64,000 bases of DNA from Sphingosinicellaceae bacterium. GTDB lineage: Bacteria > Pseudomonadota > Alphaproteobacteria > Sphingomonadales > Sphingomonadaceae. Each line of letters begins with the position of its first letter. The first letter of the stretch is position 1. Made by a program: the position numbers and the translations under genes. The stretch is taken from the NCBI GenBank assembly GCA_019285715.1, contig CP079108.1, forward strand, positions 2,123,001 through 2,187,000. Direction: 5' to 3'. The notes beneath the pieces are model-generated. The model was not told the origin of the DNA, did not search any database, and saw only the letters and a program-made list of their open reading frames with translations. This document shows positions 16,829 to 25,922 of this stretch, in pieces.

Positions 16829-18484
16829 TTATATCAAGATTACCCCGTCAAATTTCAGCTTGGCAACCTCCGCCGCAAGCACTCTTGCCAGCCGATCTCG
16901 CCCGTAATCATCCATGGCTCCCCGCCCGCCACGTAATTCCCAACCGCCAAGAGCAGCAACCATGTCGCGCGAAATATTTGAATTCATCGCGGCGTCCTTG
17001 AACGTGTGCCGAAGTGAATGGAACACAATAGCGCGATCTGGGATCAGCTTGCGCAAAGCGAGTCCAACTTGCTTGTTTCGCGCGGTAACCATGTTCGCTG
17101 GACCAGCTGCTTCTGGAAACAATAGACCGTCTCGTGGCAGAGAGCGAACATAGGTCAAAAATCCTATGTCGGCGAGCGCAGGATGGATGGGAACGATGCG
17201 GCGACTGACCTTATTCTTGAGCCCTCGCACCTCATTTGGAACTATGTCCAACGCATTTATACCATCAACGATAATGATATCGGCCACTTTCAGTCCAAGC
17301 AGTTCGGCAAAGCGCGCTCCTGTGAATAGCGCAATGCGTGGCAACCAAAAAAGCCAACCTTGCGTATCCGTCGCGTTGAATGGGGCGGAGGCAAACATCA
17401 AATTAAGTTCCGAAACTGTAAATGACCGCCGATTGACTGTATCTGGAAGTGATGGCCCCTTTATACCAAGGGCAGGATTTTTGGGTGCCAGCTCTTCGAC
17501 ATTTAGCCACCGGAAAAGGCTGCTCAGACATTCCAAATAGAGCTTTGCTGACTTTGCCGACATTGGGGCAACGCCGGTAGTGGACGCATTCTCGACAACG
17601 GTACGCAGCGACTTGCACGGAAAGCGTTTGCGTGCATTAGGCGGCAGCCGAAGTAAGATGTCTCTGACGTCCCTGACGTCGCCACGCGTGATCTCGCCCA
17701 CGGGCTTCTCCGCACCGATGAGTTCCACCAAAACTGAAAAGCGAAATCGGTACGCTGCTTTGGTCTTCGTTGCGGCTCCCAATCGCTCTGGCGAGGCGAC
17801 GTACATCTCGACGGCCTTGGCCATCGATAGCTTCGCAATCGGGGGCGGCGCTGAACTGGAAACTGCGGCAAATAAAGGGTCGTAGGCCTTCTCAGCCTTG
17901 AGTGCCGCTCGGTCTCTCTCGCGTCTATAGTGCTCGATGAGCGACCGCTGGACCGCTTCAATCAGCCTGAAAAATTCTGGTGTTCTTGTGTCTACTGCTA
18001 GTCCGGCGTCCCTCCCCAACTTCACTGCAACCTGTTGCAATCCCGCATCCTCGGTAGATCGCCCAACATCGGCGGCATTATCCTCGGCGGCGTGACCTCG
18101 CTGTCTCCGCTCGGCATCATTGAACGGCATGGGGTGGGACGCGACCTCAAGCTGGTGAAGATAGCGTCTGGCCAAATTTTCGAGCGCTGCATCTGTGATT
18201 TCGATGGCTGTGCTGTTTTCTCTACCCGACGCAGTCTCTGCAAATAATGCATCGACGCGGACGCTTTCCAACCGAGCGAGCCTTACAGCCTCAGCGTAAG
18301 AGGCTGATCCAAAGGATTTCGTGATCTCAAGCCTGCCAAGGGCGTCGCGTAAAGCAGTCGGGACTCGCGCCCGAAAAGTCCATTTTCCGTTGCGCTGAAC
18401 GAGCCGATTTTGCTGTGTCACATACTGCCCCTGTGTAGCAGTCCTGTGTGCCAGTGAGGCCTTATGTCTCTGTCTTTTGGGCAT
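16829..18484 (-). CDS. int: Tyrosine integrase of island A
   Basis: A 551-residue phage-type integrase. The N-terminal RLVQRNGKWTFRARVPTALRDALG segment is the DUF6538 type often found on such integrases. A core-binding domain lies at about 215-310 (LSMAKAVEMYV...). The catalytic domain has Arg in FTGARFAELLGL, the HSLRHTF box and Tyr in MDDYGRDRL. It is read away from tRNA-Ser, with its start 30 bp from the attachment repeat, so it is the enzyme expected to recombine the two 20-bp copies. Two in-frame starts are close together (MPKRQRHK and a later one near the DUF6538 segment); I use the longer. Confidence 0.93.
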   Translation of the reverse strand: MPKRQRHKASLAHRTATQGQYVTQQNRLVQRNGKWTFRARVPTALRDALGRLEITKSFGSASYAEAVRLARLESVRVDALFAETASGRENSTAIEITDAALENLARRYLHQLEVASHPMPFNDAERRQRGHAAEDNAADVGRSTEDAGLQQVAVKLGRDAGLAVDTRTPEFFRLIEAVQRSLIEHYRRERDRAALKAEKAYDPLFAAVSSSAPPPIAKLSMAKAVEMYVASPERLGAATKTKAAYRFRFSVLVELIGAEKPVGEITRGDVRDVRDILLRLPPNARKRFPCKSLRTVVENASTTGVAPMSAKSAKLYLECLSSLFRWLNVEELAPKNPALGIKGPSLPDTVNRRSFTVSELNLMFASAPFNATDTQGWLFWLPRIALFTGARFAELLGLKVADIIIVDGINALDIVPNEVRGLKNKVSRRIVPIHPALADIGFLTYVRSLPRDGLLFPEAAGPANMVTARNKQVGLALRKLIPDRAIVFHSLRHTFKDAAMNSNISRDMVAALGGWELRGGRGAMDDYGRDRLARVLAAEVAKLKFDGVILI

Positions 18485-18513
18485 TATTCTTACTTTTCAA
18501 TGCCCTTAAGAGC

Positions 18514-18604
<91 letters not shown>

Positions 18605-18700
18605 GGCACCGCCCGTTTCGGCGATTGCGGGGCGGTTCGCAAGATGTTGGTTGCCAGGTGGGGTTGGCCGGTGGGGCAGGGGTGTGGCACTAGCCGCGGG

Positions 18701-19759
18701 GTGAAGACCCTGTTGATTTACCTCGCGCTCGTCGCCGCGCCCACCGCCGCCCAGGTCCTGAAGGCCGATCCGGTGCCCGACGAGGAGGTCGTCGACCCGA
18801 GCGCCGAGACCGGGTTCGAGGCGTGGCTGTCGACCTACCGCGCCACCGCCCAGGCGCAGGGCATCAAGTCGTCCACCCTCGACGCGACGTTGACCGGCCT
18901 GACCTATTCGTCGCGCGTCGTCGAGCTCGATCGCGGTCAGCCGGACGATTCGAGCCCGCTGCCGGCCGCGCGCTTTACCGACTATCTGGCGCGTCGACTG
19001 GAGCCGGTGCGGGAGTCGCGTGGCATGGCGGCGAAGGCCCGCTACCAGGCGAGGCTCAGCACGCTCGAAGCGACCACCGGCGTGCCGCAGTCGATCGTGC
19101 TCGGCATCTGGGGGATGGAGTCGAGCTACGGCGCCGTCACTGGCAACTTCGACGTGCTGCGCAGCCTCGCCAGCCTCGCCTACGAGGGCCGCCGACGCGA
19201 ATTGTTCACGCGCGAGCTGACAGCGGCACTGACGCTCGTCGACCGCGGCGTCGCCGACCGCGTGCAGCTGCGTGGCTCGTGGGCGGGCGCGATGGGCCAG
19301 CCGCAGTTCCTGCCGAGCTCGCTACTCGCCTACGGGGCGGACGGCGACGGCGACGGGCGCGCCGACATCTGGAACTCCGGCGAGGACGTCGCCGCCTCGA
19401 TCAGCCGCTATCTCAGCGTGAAGGGCTGGAAGCGCGGCGAGGGCTGGGGGGTCGCGGTGCTGGTGCCGCCCGGCCTCGACCGCGAGCGCATCCGCAACCT
19501 GGTCGCGCCGTCGACGTGCTCGCGCGTGCTCTCGAAGCACAGCCGCTGGATCAGCCTCGGCGAATGGAAGACGCTCGGGATGACGCGGGCCGACGGCAAT
19601 CCGTGGCCCGCCGACGCGACTCTGGCGACGCTGGTCGAGCCCGACGGCCCCGGCGGTCCAGCCTACCTGACCTTCGCCAATTACCGGCGCTTGCTCGATT
19701 ACAATTGCTCCAACTTCTACGCCCTGTCGGTGGCGCTCCTCGGCGATGCGCTCAAGTAG
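18701..19759 (+). CDS. Lytic murein transglycosylase, MltB type
   Basis: A 352-residue SLT_2 family enzyme that cleaves glycan strands of peptidoglycan. I choose GTG 18701 because KTLLIYLALVAAPTAAQ then forms a signal peptide; an upstream in-frame TTG adds residues with no such function. FEAWLSTYRATAQAQGI opens the domain, the catalytic Glu is in GIWGMESSYG (about residue 148), and GSWAGAMGQPQFLPSS and DGDGDGRADIWN are conserved for the family. It ends 14 bp inside the rlpA reading frame, so the two envelope genes are probably co-expressed. Confidence 0.92.
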   Translation: MKTLLIYLALVAAPTAAQVLKADPVPDEEVVDPSAETGFEAWLSTYRATAQAQGIKSSTLDATLTGLTYSSRVVELDRGQPDDSSPLPAARFTDYLARRLEPVRESRGMAAKARYQARLSTLEATTGVPQSIVLGIWGMESSYGAVTGNFDVLRSLASLAYEGRRRELFTRELTAALTLVDRGVADRVQLRGSWAGAMGQPQFLPSSLLAYGADGDGDGRADIWNSGEDVAASISRYLSVKGWKRGEGWGVAVLVPPGLDRERIRNLVAPSTCSRVLSKHSRWISLGEWKTLGMTRADGNPWPADATLATLVEPDGPGGPAYLTFANYRRLLDYNCSNFYALSVALLGDALK

Positions 19760-20612
19760 CGCGGTCGCCCTCGCGCTGGTGCTGGCGGGGTGCGCGGGGC
19801 AAGCGCCGCGCCCGGCGGCGACGCGTGCGGTGACGGGCGCAGCCCCTGGCGTCAAGATCGGCCAGCCCTACCGGGTGCTCGGCAAGACCTATTACCCCGC
19901 CGACGACCGCGCCTACGACACCACCGGCATCGCCAGCTGGTACGGCCCGACCTTTCACGGCCTCAGCACGGCGAACGGCGAGACCTACGACCAGGACGGC
20001 CTGACCGCGGCGCACAAGACGCTGCCGATGCCGAGCTATGTGGAGGTCGCCAACCTCGACAACGGCCGCGTCCTGACGGTGCGGATCAACGACCGCGGGC
20101 CGTTCGTCGACGGGCGCATCATCGACCTGTCGCGCAAGGCGGCGCAGTTGCTCGGGGTCGACCGGCCCGGGACCGCGCGTGTCCGGGTGCGGCGGGTGTT
20201 TCCGGGGGCGGTGCAGGTGGCGGCGCTGGCTCCCCCGCCAAAAACTCCGGTCACTCCAGTCGTCGCGTCCGTTCCCGCTCCGCCGCCGGGCGAGACCGCC
20301 GGGCTGCCCGCGCCCGTCGAAACGGTAACCCCACCCGACGCCCCCGTCACCACTGTTGCCATCCCCGGAGCCCCGGCCGGCACCGTCTACGTCCAGGTCG
20401 CCGCCCTCGCCGACGCCGGTCGCGCCGCGTGGCTGTCGGGCTTCCTCGCTCCGATCGGGCCCGTCGTGACCGAGCGCTTGCCCAGCGGCCTGACCCGCGT
20501 CCGCCTCGGGCCGTATATCGACGCCGCGAGCGCAACTCCCGTACTGGCGCGCGTGCAAGGCGCGGGCTACACGACGGCTCGACTGGTTACCCCCAAGCCC
20601 GGAGCTCCCTGA
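19746..20612 (+). CDS. rlpA: RlpA family septal lipoprotein with SPOR domain
   Basis: A 288-residue lipoprotein. The signal SSAVALALVLAGCAG has the lipobox Cys at residue 16. The double-psi beta-barrel RlpA domain spans about 57-150 with GIASWYGPTFHG, NGE, AAHKTLP and NDRGPFVDGRIIDLS. A Pro/Val-rich linker follows, then a C-terminal SPOR domain (VYVQVAALAD ... GLTRVRLGPY) that binds denuded peptidoglycan at the division site. The start overlaps the upstream transglycosylase. RlpA proteins trim naked glycan strands during daughter-cell separation, so it fits with its two neighbours. Confidence 0.93.
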   Translation: MRSSSAVALALVLAGCAGQAPRPAATRAVTGAAPGVKIGQPYRVLGKTYYPADDRAYDTTGIASWYGPTFHGLSTANGETYDQDGLTAAHKTLPMPSYVEVANLDNGRVLTVRINDRGPFVDGRIIDLSRKAAQLLGVDRPGTARVRVRRVFPGAVQVAALAPPPKTPVTPVVASVPAPPPGETAGLPAPVETVTPPDAPVTTVAIPGAPAGTVYVQVAALADAGRAAWLSGFLAPIGPVVTERLPSGLTRVRLGPYIDAASATPVLARVQGAGYTTARLVTPKPGAP

Positions 20613-20615
20613 TCC

Positions 20616-21794
20616 ATGCGTCTGCCCGCCGCGTTGCTGCTTATCGCCACGTCGTCCGCCACGGCTCTTGTCCCGGCGAGTGCCCAGACGCCGATGCCGA
20701 CGTTCACCACGACCGCGACGTCGGCCTACATGAAGGACCTGTCGAACGGCGCGGTGCTGTACGCCAAGGGTGCCGACACGCAGATGCCGCCCGCCTCGAT
20801 GGCCAAGATGATGAGCGTTTATGTCGCCTTCGACATGTTGAAGCGCGGTGACGCCAAGCTCGAGCAGAAGGTCCGCGTCCGGCCCGAGACCTGGGCCAAG
20901 TGGCACTCGCAGGGCTCGACGATGTTCCTGTCGGCGAACGAGGAGGTCAGCGTCTCCGACCTGCTCCACGGCATCATCACGCTGTCGGGCAACGATGCGT
21001 GCGTCGTGCTCGCCGAGGGCCTTGCGGGCACCGAGGAGCAGTACGTCGCGCTGATGAACGCCAAGGCCAAGCAGATCGGCCTGACCGGCAGCCACTTCGC
21101 CAACACCAACGGCTGGCCCGATCCGACCGAGCACGTCACGCCGCGCGACCTCGCCAAGATCGCCGAGCGCACGATCAACGATTTCCCGGGCCTCTACACG
21201 CGCTTCTACCCGGTCAACCAGTTCACCTGGGGCAAGACGCTGGGCAAGGGCGACGACATCACCCAGCCCAACCGCAACCCGCTGCTCGGTCGCGTTGCCG
21301 GTGCCGACGGCCTCAAGACCGGTCACACCGAGGAGGCGGGCTTCGGCTTCACCGGCTCGGCGGTACAGAACGGCCGGCGGCTGGTCATGGTCATTGCCGG
21401 CCTCAAGTCGTTCAACGAGCGCATCGCGCAATCGGTCGCCTTCATGGAATGGGGCTTCCGCGCCTGGACCCAGCAGCTGATCGCACCCGCGGGCAAGGTC
21501 ATCGACCGCGCCCCGGTGTGGATGGGATCCGCCGATACCGTCGGGCTAATGGGGCCGATCGACCTTGCAGTCACCGTACCGCGCGGCTTTGGCGGGCAGC
21601 GCGTCGTCAAGATCGTCTACGACGGCCCGATCAAGGCACCGATCAAGCGCGGCGCACCCATCGCGACTTTGGTCGTGACCGTGCCCGGCATGCCCGCGAC
21701 GCGGATCCCGCTGGTCGCCGCGGAGGACGTCGACAAGGCCGGCTTCTTCGGCCGCATCGGCAGCGCCTTCCGGACCCTTGTACTGAAGAAGTGA
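20616..21794 (+). CDS. D-alanyl-D-alanine carboxypeptidase (PBP5/6 type)
   Basis: A 392-residue low-molecular-mass penicillin-binding protein with signal peptide (PAALLLIATSSATALVPASAQ). Active-site motifs: SMAK (residues about 60-63), SGN in ITLSGNDACV and KTG in GLKTGHTEEAG. The C-terminal beta domain (PRGFGGQRVVKIVYDGPIKAPI) is the PBP5 C-domain, ending in a short hydrophobic/basic helix FFGRIGSAFRTLVLKK likely to anchor to the inner membrane. It removes the terminal D-Ala of pentapeptides. It starts 3 bp after rlpA, and its stop overlaps the GTG of tmk. Confidence 0.95.
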   Translation: MRLPAALLLIATSSATALVPASAQTPMPTFTTTATSAYMKDLSNGAVLYAKGADTQMPPASMAKMMSVYVAFDMLKRGDAKLEQKVRVRPETWAKWHSQGSTMFLSANEEVSVSDLLHGIITLSGNDACVVLAEGLAGTEEQYVALMNAKAKQIGLTGSHFANTNGWPDPTEHVTPRDLAKIAERTINDFPGLYTRFYPVNQFTWGKTLGKGDDITQPNRNPLLGRVAGADGLKTGHTEEAGFGFTGSAVQNGRRLVMVIAGLKSFNERIAQSVAFMEWGFRAWTQQLIAPAGKVIDRAPVWMGSADTVGLMGPIDLAVTVPRGFGGQRVVKIVYDGPIKAPIKRGAPIATLVVTVPGMPATRIPLVAAEDVDKAGFFGRIGSAFRTLVLKK

Positions 21795-22504
21795 GCGGGC
21801 GCTTCATCACGCTCGAGGGCGGCGAGGGCGCGGGCAAGTCGACCCAGGCGCTCCGCCTTGCCGAGCGGCTGACCGCAGCGGGCAAGCAGGTCGTGACGAC
21901 CCGCGAACCCGGCGGCACACCCGGCGCCGAGGCGATCCGCGCGCTGCTCGTCGAGGGCGATGCCGACCGCTGGAGCGCTGCCGCCGAGGCCTGCCTGGTC
22001 AACGCCGCGCGTGCCGACCACGTCGAGCGTCTGATCCGTCCCGCCCTCGGCGCCGGCAAGTGGGTTGTCTGCGACCGCTTCATCGATTCGACGCTGGCCT
22101 ATCAAGGCGCGGGCAAGGGCCTCGCCGATTCCGCGCTCCGGAACCTCCACCACATCGCGGGCGGCGACCTGTGGCCCGACCTGACCCTGATCCTGGCGGT
22201 CACCGTCGAGACCGGACTGGCGCGAGCTGCCGGCCGCCGCGGCGGGGAAGGGCGGTTCGAAGACCACGCGCTCGCCTTCCACCTCCGGGTCGCACAGGGC
22301 TTCCGCGAACTCGCCGAGACCGAGCCGCACCGCTGCAAGCTGATCGATGGATCGCTCGACGCAGACACCGTGTCCGCCGCGATCTGGGCCGAGGTCGAGC
22401 CGCTGCTTCATCCGACGCCACCCGCGCACCCCGGCGGCGACTTCCGCGCACCGGCCGCGGGCAGCCTCGATTCGCACATGCACGTCGACAGCGGCGATGA
22501 TTGA
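21791..22504 (+). CDS. tmk: Thymidylate kinase
   Basis: A 237-residue dTMP kinase (dTMP + ATP to dTDP). The P-loop is EGGEGAGKST at residues 7-16. The TREPGGT segment, the DRFIDSTLAYQGAG motif and a LID with RRGGEGRFED are present. GTG 21791 overlaps the previous TGA (GTGA), and no other start keeps the ITLEGGEG strand intact. The C-terminal 25 residues after LLHP are Pro/Gly/Asp-rich and longer than usual. It is followed by an inverted-repeat element before holB, its usual neighbour. Confidence 0.96.
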   Translation: MSGRFITLEGGEGAGKSTQALRLAERLTAAGKQVVTTREPGGTPGAEAIRALLVEGDADRWSAAAEACLVNAARADHVERLIRPALGAGKWVVCDRFIDSTLAYQGAGKGLADSALRNLHHIAGGDLWPDLTLILAVTVETGLARAAGRRGGEGRFEDHALAFHLRVAQGFRELAETEPHRCKLIDGSLDADTVSAAIWAEVEPLLHPTPPAHPGGDFRAPAAGSLDSHMHVDSGDD

Positions 22505-22513
22505 GCGGCACTA

Positions 22514-22600
22514 TTGTCATCCCGGCGCACGCCGGGACCCAGCTTCGCCAAGCGCCGTGAATGTCCGAAAGCTGGGTCCCGGCGTGCGGCGGGATGACAA
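22514..22600. repeat. Long inverted repeat between tmk and holB
   Basis: Two 32-bp arms (22514-22545 and 22569-22600) match in inverted orientation at 31 of 32 positions, with a 23-bp loop. The arm begins TTGTCATCCC and includes GCCGGGACCCAGC. GTCATCCCGGC-type palindromes are scattered as intergenic repeats in many alphaproteobacteria (general knowledge). There is no T-run after it, so it is not a normal terminator. Its right arm ends 3 bp before the holB start codon, so it must form part of the holB translation start region. Confidence 0.9.
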
Positions 22601-22603
22601 CCG

Positions 22604-23566
22604 GTGCTGATCGGCCACGCCGAACAGGCCACCGCCTTCCGCGCCGCTTTCTTGTCGGGACGCCCGCACCACGCCTGGCTGCTCGCCGGACCGCCCGGCG
22701 TCGGCAAGGCGACCTTCGCTGCCGCCGCCGCAACCTGGGCGCTCGCGACCTCCGCTGGCCCGCCCGTCGGTGACGACAGCTTCGATGTGCCCTCGACCCA
22801 TCCGATCAGCGCGCTCGTCGACGCCGGCAGCCACATGGACCTGCGCAGCCTGCGCCGCACCGCCGACGACAAGGGCAAGCTCCGCACCGTCATCCGCGTC
22901 GAGGAGGTCCGCCAGCTCCAGCCGCTGTTCCGCAACCGCCCGGCACTCAGCGACTGGCGCGTCGTCATCGTCGACTCGGCCGACGAGATGAACACCAACG
23001 CTGCCAACGCGCTGCTCAAGAACCTCGAGGAGCCGCCCGCTGGGACGCTGTTCCTCGTCGTCAGCCACTCGCCCGGCCGCCTGCTGCCGACGATTCGGTC
23101 GCGCTGCCGGACTCTGCGTTTCCAGCCGCTCAGTGACACCGAGGTCGCGATCGTCCTCCAGACCGCACGCCCTGAACTTCCCGCCAGCGAAATCGCCGCG
23201 CTCGTCGCCGTCGCTGAGGGGGCCCCCGGCCGCGCGCTGCAGCTCGCCGAAGCCGGCGTCGAGGGCCTGACCCGCGACATGGACGCGCTCGCCATAGCAC
23301 GAGGCGGGGAGGGCACCGCCCGCGCCCTGGGCCTGGCGCGGACGCTGGCGGGCAAGACCGCGGCGGTGCGCTACTCGGCCTTCCTCGACCTCGCCCCCGC
23401 CTACATCGCTCGCGCCGCCGCTGCGCGCTCAGGGCCGCGCGGCGCTCGTGCCGTCCTGCTGTGGGAGCGCGCCAACGACCTCGCCGCGGGTGCCGTACCG
23501 CTCGCGCTCGAGCCGCAGGCAGTGGCGTTCGAGTTGGCGACGCTCGTCGCGGGGTTGGCGGACTAG
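22604..23566 (+). CDS. holB: DNA polymerase III delta' subunit
   Basis: A 320-residue clamp-loader AAA+ protein. It starts at GTG 22604 (LIGHAEQ, matching the family start), with Walker A GPPGVGKAT (about 29-37), VVIVDSADEMN as Walker B-like, NALLKNLEEPP and the SRC motif (IRSRCR, arginine finger). The zinc-binding Cys cluster of enterobacterial delta' is absent between about 38 and 75, where only a short spacer is seen. Just upstream is the long inverted repeat, leaving no normal ribosome binding site outside it. It acts with the tau and delta subunits to load the beta clamp. Confidence 0.92.
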   Translation: MLIGHAEQATAFRAAFLSGRPHHAWLLAGPPGVGKATFAAAAATWALATSAGPPVGDDSFDVPSTHPISALVDAGSHMDLRSLRRTADDKGKLRTVIRVEEVRQLQPLFRNRPALSDWRVVIVDSADEMNTNAANALLKNLEEPPAGTLFLVVSHSPGRLLPTIRSRCRTLRFQPLSDTEVAIVLQTARPELPASEIAALVAVAEGAPGRALQLAEAGVEGLTRDMDALAIARGGEGTARALGLARTLAGKTAAVRYSAFLDLAPAYIARAAAARSGPRGARAVLLWERANDLAAGAVPLALEPQAVAFELATLVAGLAD

Positions 23567-23589
23567 CCGCACCCGCATAAGAGCGGGCG

Positions 23590-25143
23590 ATGAAGCCCGC
23601 CGATCATTATTACGTCACCACCGCGATCTCGTACCCCAACGGCGCGCCGCACATGGGCCACGCCTATGAGGTGATCGCCACCGACGCGATCGCCCGCTTC
23701 CAGCGGCTGTGCGGGAAGACGGTGCTGTTCCAGACCGGCACCGACGAGCACGGCCTCAAGATCGCGCAAGCGGCGCGCGCCGCGAACCTAAGCCCGCGCG
23801 AATATGTCGACGGCACGGTCAAGGCGTTCCAGGAAATGGCCGCGACCTTCGGCATCAGCTACGACCGCTTCATCCGCACCACCGACGTCGACCATTATGC
23901 CGCGAGCCAGGAGCTCTGGTGCCGGATGGCCGCCGCGGACGACCTTTACCTCGACCGCTACGAGGGTTGGTACTCGGTCCGCGACGAGGCCTATTACGAC
24001 GAGTCCGAATTGATCGACGCCACCGACGCAGACGGTGCGGCGCTGCGCCTGTCACCGCAGGGCACGCCGGTCGAGTGGACCGTCGAGGAGAGCTGGTTCT
24101 TCCGCCTGTCCAAGTACCAGGACCGCCTACTTGCGCTGTTCGACGACCCCGGCGCCGTCCGTCCTTCCAGCCGCGTCAACGAGATGCGGTCGTTTGTTGC
24201 CGGCGGACTTCGAGACCTGTCGGTGTCGCGGACCAGCTTCGACTGGGGCGTGCCGGTGCCCGGATCGCCCGGCCACGTCATGTACGTCTGGGTCGACGCG
24301 CTGACCAACTACCTGACCGGCGCGGGCTTCCCGAACGGCTTCGACGCTGCCGGCGAGAGCGACTGGTGGCCTGCCGACCTTCACATCGTCGGCAAGGACG
24401 TCGTGCGCTTTCACGCCGTCTATTGGCCCGCGTTCCTGATGTCGGCGCGCCTGCCGATCGCCAAGACGGTATTCGGGCACGGTTTCGTGCTCGATCGCGG
24501 CGTCAAGATGTCGAAGTCGGTCGGCAATGTCGTCGATCCGCTTGAACTCGCCGGCACGCTCGGTGTCGACCGGCTGCGCTGGTTCCTGCTCCGCGACGTC
24601 GCCTTCGGTGACGACGGCAACTACAGCCACGAGGCCATCGTCGAGCGCACCAACGCCGACCTTGCCAACGGCATCGGCAACCTCGCCCAACGCGCGCTGT
24701 CGATGGTCGCCAAGAATCTCGACGGATGCCTGCCGATTGACCCGCCCGCGGACCTTCCTGCCGATCTCGTCCTGCGGGACGAACTCGCCGCCAAGACTGA
24801 TGTCTACATGGCCGAGATGCACAATCTCGCCCCGCACCGGGCTCTCGCAACGGTCATGGAGATGGTCGCCGCCGCAAACCAGTACTTCGCCGACGCAGCG
24901 CCGTGGGGCCTCAAGAACAGCGACTTCCCGCGGATGACAAAGGTGCTTTATGAGGCGCTGGATGCCGTGCGCCGCATCGCGATCTTGATCCAGCCGGTGA
25001 TCCCGGTGTCGGCTGCCGCCGTCCTCGACCAGCTCGCCGTCGCCACCGACCGGCGCGGGTTCGACAGCCTCGACGTCGCCCTGACGATGGGCGCGACGCT
25101 ACCGGCTCCCCAGGGGGTTTTCCCGCGTTGGGTGGACGCATGA
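23590..25143 (+). CDS. metG: Methionyl-tRNA synthetase
   Basis: A 517-residue class I aminoacyl-tRNA synthetase. HMGH at residues 21-24 is the HIGH motif and KMSKS near 306-310 is the ATP-site loop. It is the short form without a C-terminal tRNA-binding extension and without zinc-knuckle cysteines around residues 125-160, the usual type in alphaproteobacteria. It starts 23 bp after holB, and its TGA overlaps the ATG of tatD (ATGA). A separate CsaA-like tRNA-binding protein is encoded about 9 kb further on. Confidence 0.97.
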   Translation: MKPADHYYVTTAISYPNGAPHMGHAYEVIATDAIARFQRLCGKTVLFQTGTDEHGLKIAQAARAANLSPREYVDGTVKAFQEMAATFGISYDRFIRTTDVDHYAASQELWCRMAAADDLYLDRYEGWYSVRDEAYYDESELIDATDADGAALRLSPQGTPVEWTVEESWFFRLSKYQDRLLALFDDPGAVRPSSRVNEMRSFVAGGLRDLSVSRTSFDWGVPVPGSPGHVMYVWVDALTNYLTGAGFPNGFDAAGESDWWPADLHIVGKDVVRFHAVYWPAFLMSARLPIAKTVFGHGFVLDRGVKMSKSVGNVVDPLELAGTLGVDRLRWFLLRDVAFGDDGNYSHEAIVERTNADLANGIGNLAQRALSMVAKNLDGCLPIDPPADLPADLVLRDELAAKTDVYMAEMHNLAPHRALATVMEMVAAANQYFADAAPWGLKNSDFPRMTKVLYEALDAVRRIAILIQPVIPVSAAAVLDQLAVATDRRGFDSLDVALTMGATLPAPQGVFPRWVDA

Positions 25144-25922
25144 TGCTCGTCGATTCCCACTGCCACCTCAATTATCCGGGCCTTGTCGAGGACCAACGCG
25201 GCGTTATCGACCGCGCACGCGTTGCCGGCGTCGGCACCATGCTGGCGATCTCGACGCGGGTTTCGGAGTGGGACGAGATCACCGGCCTCGCCGCGCGTGA
25301 ACCCGACATCTGGGCGACCGTCGGCGTCCACCCGCACGAGGCTGATCTTCACCCCGACACCGACGCCGTCCGCCTGATCGACGCAGCCTCGCATGCTCGC
25401 GTCATCGGAATAGGAGAGACCGGCCTCGATTATTATTACGACAAGAGCGACCGTGACCGGCAGCGCGCCAGCTTCCGTGCCCATATCGCTGCGTCACGCG
25501 ACACCGGCCTACCGATCATCGTCCACACCCGCGATGCCGAGGAGGACACCGCCGCGATCCTGCGCGATGAGATGGAGCAGGGCGCCTTCACCGGGGTCAT
25601 CCATTGCTTCACCGCGAGCCAGCCCTTTTCCGAACAGGCACTTGCATTGGGTTTCTACATCTCGCTGTCAGGCATCGTGACCTTCAAGAACGCCCGCGAT
25701 CTGCAGGCCAGTGCCGCGCTGGTGCCCGCCGACCGGCTACTGGTCGAAACCGATGCGCCGTTCCTCGCGCCGGTCCCGATGCGCGGCAAGACCTGCGAGC
25801 CGTCGTTCGTGGCGCACACCGCGGCGTTCGTGGCAAACCTGCGCGGGCAGGGCGTCGACACCCTCGCCGAGACCACCACCGACAATTTCTTCCGCCTGTT
25901 CAGCAAGGCGACACGGCCCTGA
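25140..25922 (+). CDS. tatD: TatD family metal-dependent DNase
   Basis: A 260-residue TIM-barrel hydrolase of the TatD/YcfH family. Metal ligands appear in DSHCHLNYP (residues 4-12), the GVHPHEAD segment, GETGLDYYYD, VHTRDAEEDT, HCFTAS and ETDAPFLAP. It starts at ATG 25140 (GCATGA overlap with metG); an upstream TTG would lie inside metG. The metG-tatD-MBL order is common in alphaproteobacteria. Family members act as 3'-5' exonucleases or in DNA repair; the physiological substrate is not certain. Confidence 0.94.
   Translation: MMLVDSHCHLNYPGLVEDQRGVIDRARVAGVGTMLAISTRVSEWDEITGLAAREPDIWATVGVHPHEADLHPDTDAVRLIDAASHARVIGIGETGLDYYYDKSDRDRQRASFRAHIAASRDTGLPIIVHTRDAEEDTAAILRDEMEQGAFTGVIHCFTASQPFSEQALALGFYISLSGIVTFKNARDLQASAALVPADRLLVETDAPFLAPVPMRGKTCEPSFVAHTAAFVANLRGQGVDTLAETTTDNFFRLFSKATRP

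Noticed and set aside
19752-21431. Long minus-strand open frame over rlpA and the carboxypeptidase
   Set aside because: It is antisense to two well-supported genes, is Arg/Gly-rich without motifs and is a typical shadow in G/C-rich DNA.
22514-22600. Rho-independent terminator after tmk
   Set aside because: The stem is strong but not followed by a T-run, and the downstream essential gene starts 3 bp later. A dispersed repeat is more likely.
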